Below are positions 9,721-17,834 of a DNA stretch of 64,000 bases, piece after piece. This DNA comes from Chloroflexota bacterium (GTDB lineage Bacteria > Chloroflexota > UBA11872 > UBA12225 > JAJDUF01): assembly GCA_022826725.1 (NCBI GenBank), contig JAJDUF010000004.1, forward strand, positions 62,001 to 126,000, in the 5' to 3' direction. The position numbers and the translations under genes are program-made. The notes under the pieces are model-generated. The model was not told where the DNA came from and did not search any database. It was given only the letters and a program-made list of their open reading frames with translations. How positions within the stretch are numbered: the stretch's first letter is position 1; every line of letters begins with the position of its first letter.

Positions 9721-10779
9721 ATGCAAGACAAGTCTGGAGCACACTCAGTAGCCCCGGATGGGAGCCGTCTCGGCATCATGCCGACCACCAGCGGTGGCAT
9801 CGCCACCACGCCGAGGGCGCCGGGTCAGGACCGACCCCGCACCGTGCCACATAGCACGGCGCGGCCTGACCGTCCGCGCGCCACCCCCAGGGCACCGGGT
9901 GCTGACGTACCTCCGGCCACCACGGCCGGGGCGCCGGGTCAGCGCCGTCCGCGTGCCGTGCCGCCACCGTCGGACCACGACCGGTCCCGCGTGCGGCACC
10001 AAAAGGCGCCGGGTCAGGGCCGACCCCGCATCGTGCCATCCGGCACGGCGGGGCCTGACCGTCCGGGCGCCACCCCCAGGGCACCGGGTGCTGACGTACC
10101 CCCGGCCAACGCGGCCGGGGTGCCGGGTCAGCACCGTCTGCGTGCCGCGCAACGGGCGCACGATCACTGCCGATCCCGCCCCGCGCCAACGGCGCCGGGT
10201 CAGGACCGACCTCTCGCCGCGTCATCCGGCGCGGCGGGGCCTGACCGTCCGGGCGCCACCCTTAGGGCGCCGGATCAGGACGTACCCCGGGCACTTGCGG
10301 CCCGGGTGCCGGGTGCTGATCGTCTGTGCGCCGTGGCCGCCACCGCGGCGGCAGCCGACGGCCCCCACGTCTTGCCCCCGGCGGCCGGTTCCGATAGCTC
10401 CCATCGCGGACCCGCCGCCGGGCCACGCCTAACCTCCGTCACCACCCCCACCCCGCCGGCCCACGCCCTGTCTGGCCGGACCTACACCGCCGAGGAGGTA
10501 CAGCCCACCCGCGCCACCGCTGCCCCGGTGCTTGCTACCGCGGTCCGCCTACTCCAGGCCCTCATGCAGCGCACCAAGCAACTGGATATCGCCCGCGCCC
10601 TGGACGTGCTCCGGCGCCGGCTCCAGGACCGGCCGGCGCTGCCCCTGGTAGCGGAGCGCGCCCCGATCTGGTCACTCGCTGCCGCGGCCACGTCCATGAA
10701 CATCCCGGCGCGGCCCGCCGCCCCATCCATCGAGCAAGACGCACCACCCGGCGACCGGCCGTCGTTCAAGCCCCCATAG
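9721..10779 (+). CDS. Repeat-built Pro/Arg/Gly-rich protein, unknown function
   Basis: The ATG has a strong ribosome-binding site (GGAGG seven bases upstream), which argues for a real gene. Of the 352 residues, about 33-225 consist of three diverged 62-63-residue repeats rich in APGQDRPR, PDRPGATPRAPGADVPP and similar phrases, with no hydrophobic segment. The C-terminal ~110 residues differ: a helical stretch TRATAAPVLATAVRLLQALM and RALDVLRRRLQD, then a short tail. Repeat spacings are multiples of three (189 and 186 bases), so the frame has been kept. No known domain is recognised. The region is low-complexity and bounded by intergenic palindromes, so non-coding repeat expansion remains possible. 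Confidence 0.55.
   Translation: MQDKSGAHSVAPDGSRLGIMPTTSGGIATTPRAPGQDRPRTVPHSTARPDRPRATPRAPGADVPPATTAGAPGQRRPRAVPPPSDHDRSRVRHQKAPGQGRPRIVPSGTAGPDRPGATPRAPGADVPPANAAGVPGQHRLRAAQRAHDHCRSRPAPTAPGQDRPLAASSGAAGPDRPGATLRAPDQDVPRALAARVPGADRLCAVAATAAAADGPHVLPPAAGSDSSHRGPAAGPRLTSVTTPTPPAHALSGRTYTAEEVQPTRATAAPVLATAVRLLQALMQRTKQLDIARALDVLRRRLQDRPALPLVAERAPIWSLAAAATSMNIPARPAAPSIEQDAPPGDRPSFKPP
9817..10370 (+). repeat. Three diverged ~63-codon tandem repeats
   Basis: Units start at 9817, 10006 and 10192, each with gcgccgggtcagg. Each has two sub-blocks, one built around CCTGACCGTCCG and one around GTGCTGACGTACC. The third copy is the most diverged. Confidence 0.8.
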
Positions 10780-11104
10780 GCCGCTGCCGCCCCGTCATTG
10801 CCGCCGTCCCCTGCCCAGCGGGGGGATCATAGGGCTTACAAGGGTAGGTTTTTTGTAGGGGCGCGATGAATCGCGCCCAAGCGCCGATCATTGCAACGAA
10901 AGCTGCCGTCTAGGGCCATGCATCGGCCCCGGTCCGAACGTTACTCCCCCTCTCCAAATGTTGGAGAGGGGGCCGGGGGGTGAGGCCAGGGGGCCAGGTG
11001 ACGGGCCAAAGCCGCACCACACCTGGCACTATCCGTGCGGCTTTGGCCCGTCAGCGGGTGAGGAATGTCCACCTGCGGCGTCCCCATGCAAAAACCCACC
11101 CTTG
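10780..11104. repeat. Gene-free stretch: composite palindromic repeats and a 19-bp-arm hairpin
   Basis: In order: GCGGGGGGATCATAGGG, ACAAGGGTAGGTTTTTT, a GGGGCGCGATGAATCGCGCCC palindrome written here as GGGGCGCGAT/ATCGCGCCC, then CCCCCTCTCCAA/TTGGAGAGGGGG (10946-10972). Last comes a perfect 19-bp inverted repeat, TGACGGGCCAAAGCCGCAC at 10999-11017 against 11035-11053, around a 17-base loop. No gene is seen. Confidence 0.7.
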
Positions 11105-13264
11105 TCAGGCCGGGAGGTGCGGACCTGCCCCCGCCCTGCCTGAGTTCGCCGACCGAATCACCGGCGGGTACGCTGCCAGCTCTGCCAAGGGGATGTGGCA
11201 GCGCATGGTATGACCGTCGCCGGCCGCGACCGTCGGTGGCGGCGTATCCTCGCAGATAGCACCGAGCTTGCGCGGGCAGCGTGTATGGAAAGGACAGCCG
11301 CGCGGCCGATCCATGGCACTGGGCACCGGGCCTTGCAGCCGGATGTGCTGGCGCTTCACGCCGGGATCGGGTACCGGCACCGCCGAGAGCAGCGCCTCCG
11401 TGTAGGGGTGGCAGGGTGGCCGAAACAGCGCCTCCGTGCTGCCTTGCTCCATGACCTCGCCGAGGTACATCACCACGATGTGGTCGGCAAGGTGGCGGAC
11501 CACGGCGAGGTCGTGAGAGACGAACAGATAGGCCGTGCCCTGCTCGGCCTGCAAATCCTGGAGCAGGTTGAGCACCGCCGCCTGCACCGATACGTCCAGC
11601 GCCGACACCGGCTCGTCGCAGATCACCAGCTTGCGCTCCCCGGCAAAGGCGCGGGCAATGGCGACGCGCTGTTTCTCGCCGCCGCTCAGCTGGCCGGGAT
11701 AGCGGTCGTAGTAGCTGGCATTCAGCTGCACCGATTCCAGCAGCGCCTCGACCCGCCGGCGCGCCGCGGCGCCCTGCACGTCGCTGACCAACGCGAGCGG
11801 GCGCCCGAGGATCGCGCCGACCGTGTGGCGTGGATTGAGCGAGGCTTCCGGGTTCTGGAAGACCATCTGCAGGTGGCGCTGCAACGCCGGATCGCGCTGC
11901 CGCACGGTGACGGAGATGTCCTGCCCCTCGAAAGCAACGGTGCCGAACGTCGGCGCCAGTAGGCCCGCAACCACGCTCCCCAACGTGCTTTTGCCGCAGC
12001 CGCTTTCGCCGACCAGCGCCACGGTCTCGCCGGACCGCACCCGTAGCGATACCCGCTCGACGGCTCTGACCGGCCGCTGCCGGCGCCGCCAAATCGCCTG
12101 CCACCAGCGCCCGAACCGCGAGCCACTCGGCTGCCGGTAGTTGTAGTAGTGGCTCACCCCCCGTACTTCGAGCAGCGGTGCTCCCTCGGCCGCGGCGGCC
12201 GGAGCAGTTGGCTCGGGAGCCGCCGCCCCGGCGGCGCTCGGCCGCCTCTGGAGCACCGGCGTCTCCTCCCAGAAGTGGCAGCGGCTGCCGTGGTCGTCGC
12301 TCACCGCTGTCAGCTCGGGCCGCACCTCGACGCACTGTGCCCTCGCCAGTTGGCAACGTGGCGCAAACGTGCAGCCCGGCAGCCGCTCGTGCGGTGGCGG
12401 TAAAGAACCGGGGATCGCATCGAGCCGCGCTCCGGCGCCGCCACTGATGCGTGGCACGCACCCCAAGAGGCCGGCGGTGTACGGATGGCTGGGTTGGTGA
12501 AACAGCGCACCGACCGTGCCGGTCTCGACCACTTCCCCCGCGTACATCACTGCCACCCGGTCGCAGACCTGGGCGATCACGCCCAGGTTGTGGCTGATGA
12601 ACAGCACTGCGGAGTCGAACTCGCGCTTGAGGTCGTTCACCAGGTCGAGGATCGTCGCCTCGGTCGTCACGTCCAGGCCCGTCGTCGGCTCGTCGAGGAC
12701 TAGTAGCTCCGGCGAGCACACCAGGCCCAAGGCAATCACCACGCGCTGCTGCTGGCCGCCCGATAGCTGGTGGGGATATCGCCGGGCGATGCGCTCCGGA
12801 TCGGGCAGCCCCACACGCCGAAACAGCTCCAGCGCCCGCGACCAGGCGCTATCGCGCCCGACGCGCTCGTGCTCCCGATAAACCTCGGCCACCTGCTCGC
12901 CCACAATGATGGCCGGGTTGAGCGCGGTCTGCGGGTCCTGATAGACCATTGCGAGGCGCTTGCCGCGCAGCCCCCGTAGCTGGGAATCCGACAAGCCGAG
13001 CAGGCTTTCGCCGCCGAGGCGGATGTCGCCGCGCGCGATGCGGCCGGCAGCGCCCAGGTAGCGCATGATGGCGAAGGCCAGGGTGCTCTTGCCACAGCCG
13101 GACTCGCCCACGATCCCCAGCGTCTCGCCGCGGCGAATGTGCAAAGAGACGCCGCGCACCGCCCGGACGGCCTGCTCGCCGGCTCCGTACCGAATATGGA
13201 GGTCCTCCACCTCCAATACTGGCGTCCAGTCACATTGCAGGCGCCGAGTATCGTGGACTGCCAA
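11105..13264 (-). CDS. Peptide ABC importer, fused double ATPase (DppD-DppF type)
   Basis: 719 residues with two complete ABC ATPase domains. The first has Walker [16 protein letters not shown]-loop [12 protein letters not shown], signature LSGGQQQRV and Walker [13 protein letters not shown]. The second has [35 protein letters not shown] and [12 protein letters not shown]. Each ends in the Cys-containing oligopeptide-transporter tail ([14 protein letters not shown] and [15 protein letters not shown]), which in DppD/OppF relatives can bind an iron-sulfur cluster. The frame is open to 13426, but that part overlaps the permease. I choose the TTG at 13264, with GGGAGG six bases upstream and the permease stop just before it. 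It powers uptake through DppB and DppC; no substrate-binding protein gene lies nearby. Confidence 0.93.
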   Translation of the reverse strand: MAVHDTRRLQCDWTPVLEVEDLHIRYGAGEQAVRAVRGVSLHIRRGETLGIVGESGCGKSTLAFAIMRYLGAAGRIARGDIRLGGESLLGLSDSQLRGLRGKRLAMVYQDPQTALNPAIIVGEQVAEVYREHERVGRDSAWSRALELFRRVGLPDPERIARRYPHQLSGGQQQRVVIALGLVCSPELLVLDEPTTGLDVTTEATILDLVNDLKREFDSAVLFISHNLGVIAQVCDRVAVMYAGEVVETGTVGALFHQPSHPYTAGLLGCVPRISGGAGARLDAIPGSLPPPHERLPGCTFAPRCQLARAQCVEVRPELTAVSDDHGSRCHFWEETPVLQRRPSAAGAAAPEPTAPAAAAEGAPLLEVRGVSHYYNYRQPSGSRFGRWWQAIWRRRQRPVRAVERVSLRVRSGETVALVGESGCGKSTLGSVVAGLLAPTFGTVAFEGQDISVTVRQRDPALQRHLQMVFQNPEASLNPRHTVGAILGRPLALVSDVQGAAARRRVEALLESVQLNASYYDRYPGQLSGGEKQRVAIARAFAGERKLVICDEPVSALDVSVQAAVLNLLQDLQAEQGTAYLFVSHDLAVVRHLADHIVVMYLGEVMEQGSTEALFRPPCHPYTEALLSAVPVPDPGVKRQHIRLQGPVPSAMDRPRGCPFHTRCPRKLGAICEDTPPPTVAAGDGHTMRCHIPLAELAAYPPVIRSANSGRAGAGPHLPA

Positions 13265-13275
13265 CTCACCCCTCC

Positions 13276-14172
13276 CTAGCGCCGGCCCGGCTCCAGCACA
13301 CGAGTCAGGCCGTCGGCGCAGAGATTGGTGCCGATGACGAGCGACGCGATCCCTAACGAGGGGAACAGCACCATCCACGGCGCAAATCCGATGAAGTGCC
13401 GCGCCTCGCTCACCATCAGCCCCCAATCGGGGTGCGGGGGCTGGAGGCCCAGGCCCAGAAAGCCGAGCGACGCCGCCAAGAGGATGGCGTAGCTCACGCG
13501 GATGGCGCCCTCGACGACAATCGGCGCAATGGCGTTGGGCAACACCTCACGGGTCATAATGTAGAAGCTGGATTCGCCGCGCACCCGCGCCGCGTCCACG
13601 TACTGCATCGTCCGCAGGCTCAACGCCACGCTGCGGACGACGCGAGCCACGTTCGGCATGAACACCAGGCCAATGGCCAGCACGACGTTCTGGGTCGCCG
13701 GCCCCAGCATCGTGAGCACCAGGAGCGCGAGCAGCAGCGCCGGGAACGCCATCAGCGCATCCATGAGCCGCATCAGTAGCTCGTCGAGCCGCCCGCCAGC
13801 GTAACCGGCGACCAGGCCCACCGAAACGCCCAGGAACAGCCCGAAAGCGGTGGAGGCGGTTGACAGGAGCAAGATACTCCGCGCGCCGATCAGCACCCGA
13901 CTGAAAATGTCGCGTCCGAACTGATCGGTCCCGAAGAAGTAGCTGGCCGATGGGCCTTGCAGCTTGTCCTCCAGGTGAAAGTCCGTCGCCGGGTAAGGCG
14001 CTACGAGCGGCCCGAGGATCGCTATGAGCACGTGGATACCGAGGATCACCAGCCCGATGACGGCGAGAGGTTGGGAGCCGAGCAGCCGCGCACCCGTCCA
14101 GAGCCGTTGCCAGAAGCGCTGACGATAGTCGGCGCCGGCCGCTGAGTATTCGGGATCGTGTATGCCTATCAT
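13276..14172 (-). CDS. Peptide ABC importer permease (DppC type)
   Basis: 298 residues with an N-terminal OppC-like segment, a periplasmic loop ([22 protein letters not shown], split here as the FGTDQFGRD family motif) and five to six membrane spans. The EAA loop appears as [20 protein letters not shown] and the C-terminal [18 protein letters not shown] is diagnostic of DppC/OppC. The stop lies 11 bases before the ATPase gene, clearly an operon. Its normal upstream partner, DppB, is 2 kb away beyond an inserted plus-strand segment, which could separate their transcription. Confidence 0.93.
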   Translation of the reverse strand: MIGIHDPEYSAAGADYRQRFWQRLWTGARLLGSQPLAVIGLVILGIHVLIAILGPLVAPYPATDFHLEDKLQGPSASYFFGTDQFGRDIFSRVLIGARSILLLSTASTAFGLFLGVSVGLVAGYAGGRLDELLMRLMDALMAFPALLLALLVLTMLGPATQNVVLAIGLVFMPNVARVVRSVALSLRTMQYVDAARVRGESSFYIMTREVLPNAIAPIVVEGAIRVSYAILLAASLGFLGLGLQPPHPDWGLMVSEARHFIGFAPWMVLFPSLGIASLVIGTNLCADGLTRVLEPGRR

Positions 14173-14451
14173 GCCCCGGGGACTCTCGTTCCTTCCTTAT
14201 AACTCGTGAATGTTACCTGCAAGAAGCGAGTAGTCCGTTACGGTCCACGGCACCGTTGGCCACTCCATGTCAGGGCACAGGCCTGTGCCCTGTACTAGGT
14301 TCGCGACCGTTTCAAGTTGTAGACTTGGACTCGGCAGCTACCATCGCAGAAACCAGTACCTGGAATGGTGAGATTCTAGGCTGCCACGGCACGATGTTAG
14401 CACTGGTCGAATGCGCGTCCACGTGGTTGAACGTAGGAGGAGCATCTCGGG
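14173..14451. other. Gap between permease and inserted genes
   Basis: I see no convincing gene. A plus-strand 86-codon frame from 14256 lacks any coherent protein character. The stretch looks less GC-rich than the transporter genes and probably holds the 5' signals of both divergent units. Confidence 0.4.
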
Positions 14452-14571
14452 ATGTTCGGAATGATAACGTTGGAGCATTGGCAATATCCACTTCAAGGTG
14501 CTCTGCATGGGCTTGAGTACACAGCGGAGGGGCACACAACGGCCTCCGCTTCAAGTGTGTATGGCGGGTAA
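14452..14571 (+). other. Short frame, possible 5' exon-like part of a frameshifted gene
   Basis: ATG at 14452 follows AGGAGG by about 13 bases. The 39 codons read MFGMITLEHWQYPLQGALHG onward and end at a TAA right after GGCGGG. A one-base change at that G run would join it to the long frame that continues as KPERIRDRIREIDERL and includes 14616-15419. This is an inference from frame continuity and composition. Confidence 0.35.
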
Positions 14572-14615
14572 AACCGGAGCGAATTCGGGATAGGATACGC
14601 GAGATTGATGAGCGC

Positions 14616-15419
14616 TTGCGCTCCGGACCGGTTGACCCGTGGGACGATTGGGAACTTGCACCAGGGAACCTTTCCGAGATCTACCTACGCCACTATCTGG
14701 CGGCGCTACGCGGCACCTCCGCCGTGCAAGCGAGTGACATTGGCAAGGAGGACGGGAGAAGGTATGGCATATCATACGCAGCTAGCTGCGCCGGCGGAGT
14801 GCTGCTCGATTCGGACGTGTCAGACAAGAGGCCGACACTAGATGCCACGGTATTGGAGCGCAAGCAGGCCGTCGCAGCACACTTGGCCGATCCCTCCCAG
14901 CCAGTCCCGGTGGAGCAGAGCGAATCCGAGCACTGGGTTCAGGGCAAGACGACACGCTCCTTCTGGGAAGGGTACCTAGTCGGCCTCTCCGAAGCCCTGG
15001 CGTTGGTCTACGACGATGATCTGAACGTAATACCACTCCGCCAAAGCGAGGCCAGGGCCCGCGCGACGTTAGGCACCCCCGCGGAGTTTCGGGTCAGCGT
15101 CACGGCACTGCTGACCCCTACGCTGGTTTCGGGCGCTGGACGGTGGGCGCAGGCGCTGCGTTTCCCGCGGGCCCTGCTGTTGGGCGCCGGACAACGGGTG
15201 AAGGTGCTGCGTCTCCCGTGGAACCTGCTGCCGAATCCCTATCAGCAGGTAGCCTTGGCTGCCGTGCGGGACGCCGCCCTGTCCGAGGTGGCGGACTCCC
15301 CGAAGGCAACTATCCATTTCGTGTTTAGCGAAATCCCCACGGGATTGGTGTCCCTCATGGACGAGTTGCGACGCCAGTATCCTCAGATCAACTATGGGCC
15401 GGATAAACCGAAGCCGTGA
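14616..15419 (+). CDS. Unknown protein next to Imm27-like gene (possible toxin)
   Basis: 267 residues from a TTG; the frame is open upstream to 14517 and reads as good helix (ERIRDRIREIDERL), so the true N-terminus is probably further upstream, perhaps in the frame starting at 14452. The C-terminal part is distinctive: AEFRVSVTALLTPTLVSG, then IHFVFSEIPTGLVSLMDELR and QYPQINYG. No signal peptide or known domain is recognised. It ends 37 bases before an Imm27-like immunity gene on the same strand, so a toxin or effector role is a reasonable guess from context only. It lies inside the dpp operon in the opposite direction. Confidence 0.5.
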   Translation: MRSGPVDPWDDWELAPGNLSEIYLRHYLAALRGTSAVQASDIGKEDGRRYGISYAASCAGGVLLDSDVSDKRPTLDATVLERKQAVAAHLADPSQPVPVEQSESEHWVQGKTTRSFWEGYLVGLSEALALVYDDDLNVIPLRQSEARARATLGTPAEFRVSVTALLTPTLVSGAGRWAQALRFPRALLLGAGQRVKVLRLPWNLLPNPYQQVALAAVRDAALSEVADSPKATIHFVFSEIPTGLVSLMDELRRQYPQINYGPDKPKP

Positions 15420-15456
15420 CGCGGCATTCCAGGCAACGGCACAATGGGGAGGTCCG

Positions 15457-16099
15457 ATGAGCAAGTGTGAGTGTCGTTCGCTAAGGCGCATAACCCCGGG
15501 TGCTGGCTTGGATGCCCATGACTATGCGCGGGGGCATCTGCGCGTACTGGTTGCGGACGTCGAGCAGTGGGAATCCATCTATGGTTGTCCTGAGACAGGG
15601 ATACTGTGGAAACTATACTTTGAGCAGCCGGAGCGCTGGGGGGGCAAGATGGCCGCAGCTAGTGCAAGTCTCACCGGAGGCGGCGGCTAGGGAGTTTGGC
15701 TGGTCGCTGGCGCCTGACGAACGGCTCTCGGCAATCCGTGCGGCCCCACGGCCTGGGCAACCACGCGATCAGGGGAGTCGAACATGCAAGTGCCGTAAGT
15801 TGAGGCGCGTAATTAAGGGCCCTACCAAGTACGCGCACGGACACTTGCGTGTCCTGGCCTACAACAGCGAGCAGTGGGAGACGCTGCTGGGCTGCCCTGA
15901 GACGGGGAGGCTGTGGAAAGAGTACAGTGTCTTCCCGGAGTATCATGGTGGAGGGTGGCCGGTGCTTGTGCAGGTCACATCCGAGGAGGCAGCTAGGGAG
16001 TTTGGCTGGTCGCCAGCGCCAGACGAACGGCTCCTCTCTATTCGTGCTGCTCCGGACAGTAGACCGGGCATAGGGCTGAGTGACCTAAAACTGCGATAG
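15457..16099 (+). pseudogene. Tandem Imm27-like immunity protein, frameshifted at a G7 tract
   Basis: The ATG at 15457 has a strong GGGGAGG site four bases upstream. Two homologous ~95-residue units lie in tandem. Unit 1 reads CRSLRRITPG, YARGHLRVL, EQWESIYGCPETGILWKLY, then after the break RWPQLVQVSPEAAAREFGW. Unit 2 reads CRKLRRVIKG, YAHGHLRVL, EQWETLLGCPETGRLWKEY, GGGWPVLVQVTSEEAAREFG. The phrases W-E-T-L, P-x-T-G-R-x-W, GGG-P and EAA-x-x-x-G match my knowledge of the Imm27 family of polymorphic-toxin immunity proteins. Unit 1 changes frame at seven G residues (15638-15644); six would give one 213-residue two-domain protein. It could be a pseudogene, a phase-variable gene or an assembly error. 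Confidence 0.7.
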
Positions 16100-16174
16100 C
16101 CTGGGCCGGCCAGTGATACCGAGCTACTCCGGACATGCCGGCGGCTTACTCCAGCCTCTGTTCGTCCCGTTGGG

Positions 16175-17137
16175 TTAGCTGTAGCGGATACGCGGGTTGA
16201 GACGCGCGTAGAGCAGATCGGCGAGCAGATTCGCGCCCGCGTAGCTGAGCGCGATCAGCATGGCGACGCCTTGCAGCAGCGGGACGTCGCGGTTCTCTAC
16301 CGCTTCGAGCAGTAGCTTGCCGATGCCGGGGTAGCTGAACACGTTCTCGACGATAATCAGGCCGCCGACGAGCCAGCCGACGTTCAGGGCAATCACCGTG
16401 ATCGCCGGCAGCAAGGCATTCCGCAGCGCGTGCTTGACGACCACTGTCCGCCAGCGCAGGCCCTTGAGCACGGCGGTGCGGATGTAGTTACTCTCCAACA
16501 CCTGGATCATCCCCGCGCGTGTCTGGCGCGCCGTGTGCGCCAGCATCACGGCGACCAGCGTCGCCGCCGGCAGGACCAGCACCGTCCACTGCTCCAGCAG
16601 ACGCACGCCGGGCGTCAGGATGCTGGTCGTCGGGAGCCATTGCAGCCAGACACCGAAAATGAGGATCAGTACCATGCCGCTGACGAACTCCGGCACCGAC
16701 ACGGCGGCCAACATGCCGGCGGAGAGCGCGCCGTCGAGCAGCCGGCCGCGGCGCAGCGCGGCGGCCACGCCGAGCGCCAGCGAGAGCGGCACGCCTACCA
16801 GCAAGGTCAGCAGCGCCAGCGTGACCGAGTTCCCCAAACGCCCGGCGATTTTCAGGCTCACGCTACAATCCTTGCCGGTGGTCTCCAGGCAATGACAGGA
16901 CTCACCGAGATCGCCGCGCACGGCGCCGCCGACCCATTCCACGTAGCGCACCAGCCGCGACCGGTTGAGGCCGCACCGTTCGCGTATACGTGCCAAGTCC
17001 TCCGCGGTTGCCTCCTGGACCATGATGGCCGTGGCCACGTCGCCGGGCAATACCTCAGTGACGACGAAGATCACCACTGAAATGAGCCAGAGTGTGAGGG
17101 CCATGAACAGCACACGGCGCAGAAGAAAACGAGCCAT
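16175..17137 (-). CDS. Peptide ABC importer permease (DppB type)
   Basis: 320 residues. I place the start at the ATG 17137 (MARFLLRRVLFMAL), as in DppB relatives; the frame runs 71 codons further upstream without protein character. Six membrane spans, the GDLGESC loop, the EAA-type loop (LKGLRWRTVVVKHALRNALLP) written here as VVVKHALRNALLPAI, and ENVFSYPGIGKLL near the end are typical. The periplasmic part after GDLGES carries Cys residues (SCHCLETTGKDCS) that I do not expect in the family. It should pair with DppC at 13276-14172, from which it is separated by about 2 kb of plus-strand genes. Confidence 0.9.
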   Translation of the reverse strand: MARFLLRRVLFMALTLWLISVVIFVVTEVLPGDVATAIMVQEATAEDLARIRERCGLNRSRLVRYVEWVGGAVRGDLGESCHCLETTGKDCSVSLKIAGRLGNSVTLALLTLLVGVPLSLALGVAAALRRGRLLDGALSAGMLAAVSVPEFVSGMVLILIFGVWLQWLPTTSILTPGVRLLEQWTVLVLPAATLVAVMLAHTARQTRAGMIQVLESNYIRTAVLKGLRWRTVVVKHALRNALLPAITVIALNVGWLVGGLIIVENVFSYPGIGKLLLEAVENRDVPLLQGVAMLIALSYAGANLLADLLYARLNPRIRYS

Positions 17138-17502
17138 CGGGTGTCCCAATCCAAGCTGAACGGCGCCGTAGTGCGCGGAGCCGCGCAAATCCCGTCCCTG
17201 AGTGTAGCCCCTGGCGCAGCAGCTCAACAGGAGACCGTTGCAAAACTGTCTTCCCACCTCCCCCGTCATCCCACTTTCGCGGGGGAATCCTCGTCCCCCT
17301 GCCCTGCAGGGGACCACAGGAGGGCGGGGGTGAGTCCCGCAGCGCCTCACAAAATACCTACCCCACTCAGCCCCAGTCCGATGGGGGTGTGGGGGCTGAA
17401 CGCTGAAAGCTAATGACTGGCAGTGCCTTGGGCACTGTGGTACGCTAAGAGCGCCTCCCGCGAGCGCCGGCGGTGCGACTTTGCAGATACAGAGGTGACG
17501 TA
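17138..17502. repeat. Gene-free stretch with palindromic repeats
   Basis: Around 17260-17345 lie CATCCCACTTTCGCGGGGG, related to the TTCCCGCGAAAGCGGGAA hairpins elsewhere, a CCCTGCAGGG palindrome (17302-17311) and the phrase GGGGGTGAGTCCCGC that recurs near 51717-51732. No gene is seen. Confidence 0.5.
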
Positions 17503-17679
17503 ATGCTGTGGCTTTCGGTCCTCATCTTCCTCACGTGGTTCGTCTTCTGGCAGGCGCCCGGCTTCGATACGGACGTGGATTGGCGGAAGCACCTCCTGCT
17601 CATCCCCTCCGCCTTTCTGTTCATCTATCACTTTTGGCTCAAAGGCAAAATCATCCCGAAGCGGGATCAGCGCTTCTAA
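17503..17679 (+). CDS. Small membrane protein, two predicted spans
   Basis: 58 residues. The ATG follows GAGGTGA by five bases; an in-frame GTG 30 bases upstream is less likely. The sequence has one hydrophobic segment at the very start (LWLSVLIFLTWFVFW) and another near residues 32-46 (LLIPSAFLFIYHFW), joined by a short acidic loop, and ends in a basic tail. No family recognised. It lies alone between the dpp operon and a glycosyltransferase. Confidence 0.6.
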   Translation: MLWLSVLIFLTWFVFWQAPGFDTDVDWRKHLLLIPSAFLFIYHFWLKGKIIPKRDQRF

Positions 17680-17834
17680 GCGGTAGCACCGCCACCGCCA
17701 GCTTGAGCGGCGGCCCCGGCCCCGATTTTGTCCGACGTTACGGCTGGAGCGGCACGCACGGCCTTGACCGTTCCGGTATTGTCGTCGGCTGAGCAAAGCC
17801 GTTGCCCAGCCCCGTGCCCCTCCCTTAACACGCA

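Noticed and set aside
9745-10225. Minus-strand frames of 140-149 codons in the repeat region
   Set aside because: They mirror the plus-strand repeats; only the plus frame has a good ribosome-binding site.
9817-10370. CRISPR array
   Set aside because: Units are diverged 186-189-base coding repeats with no short constant repeat and unique spacer pattern.
10941-12719. A 592-codon minus-strand frame over the double ATPase
   Set aside because: Shadow of the second ATPase; it also runs through the intergenic palindromes.
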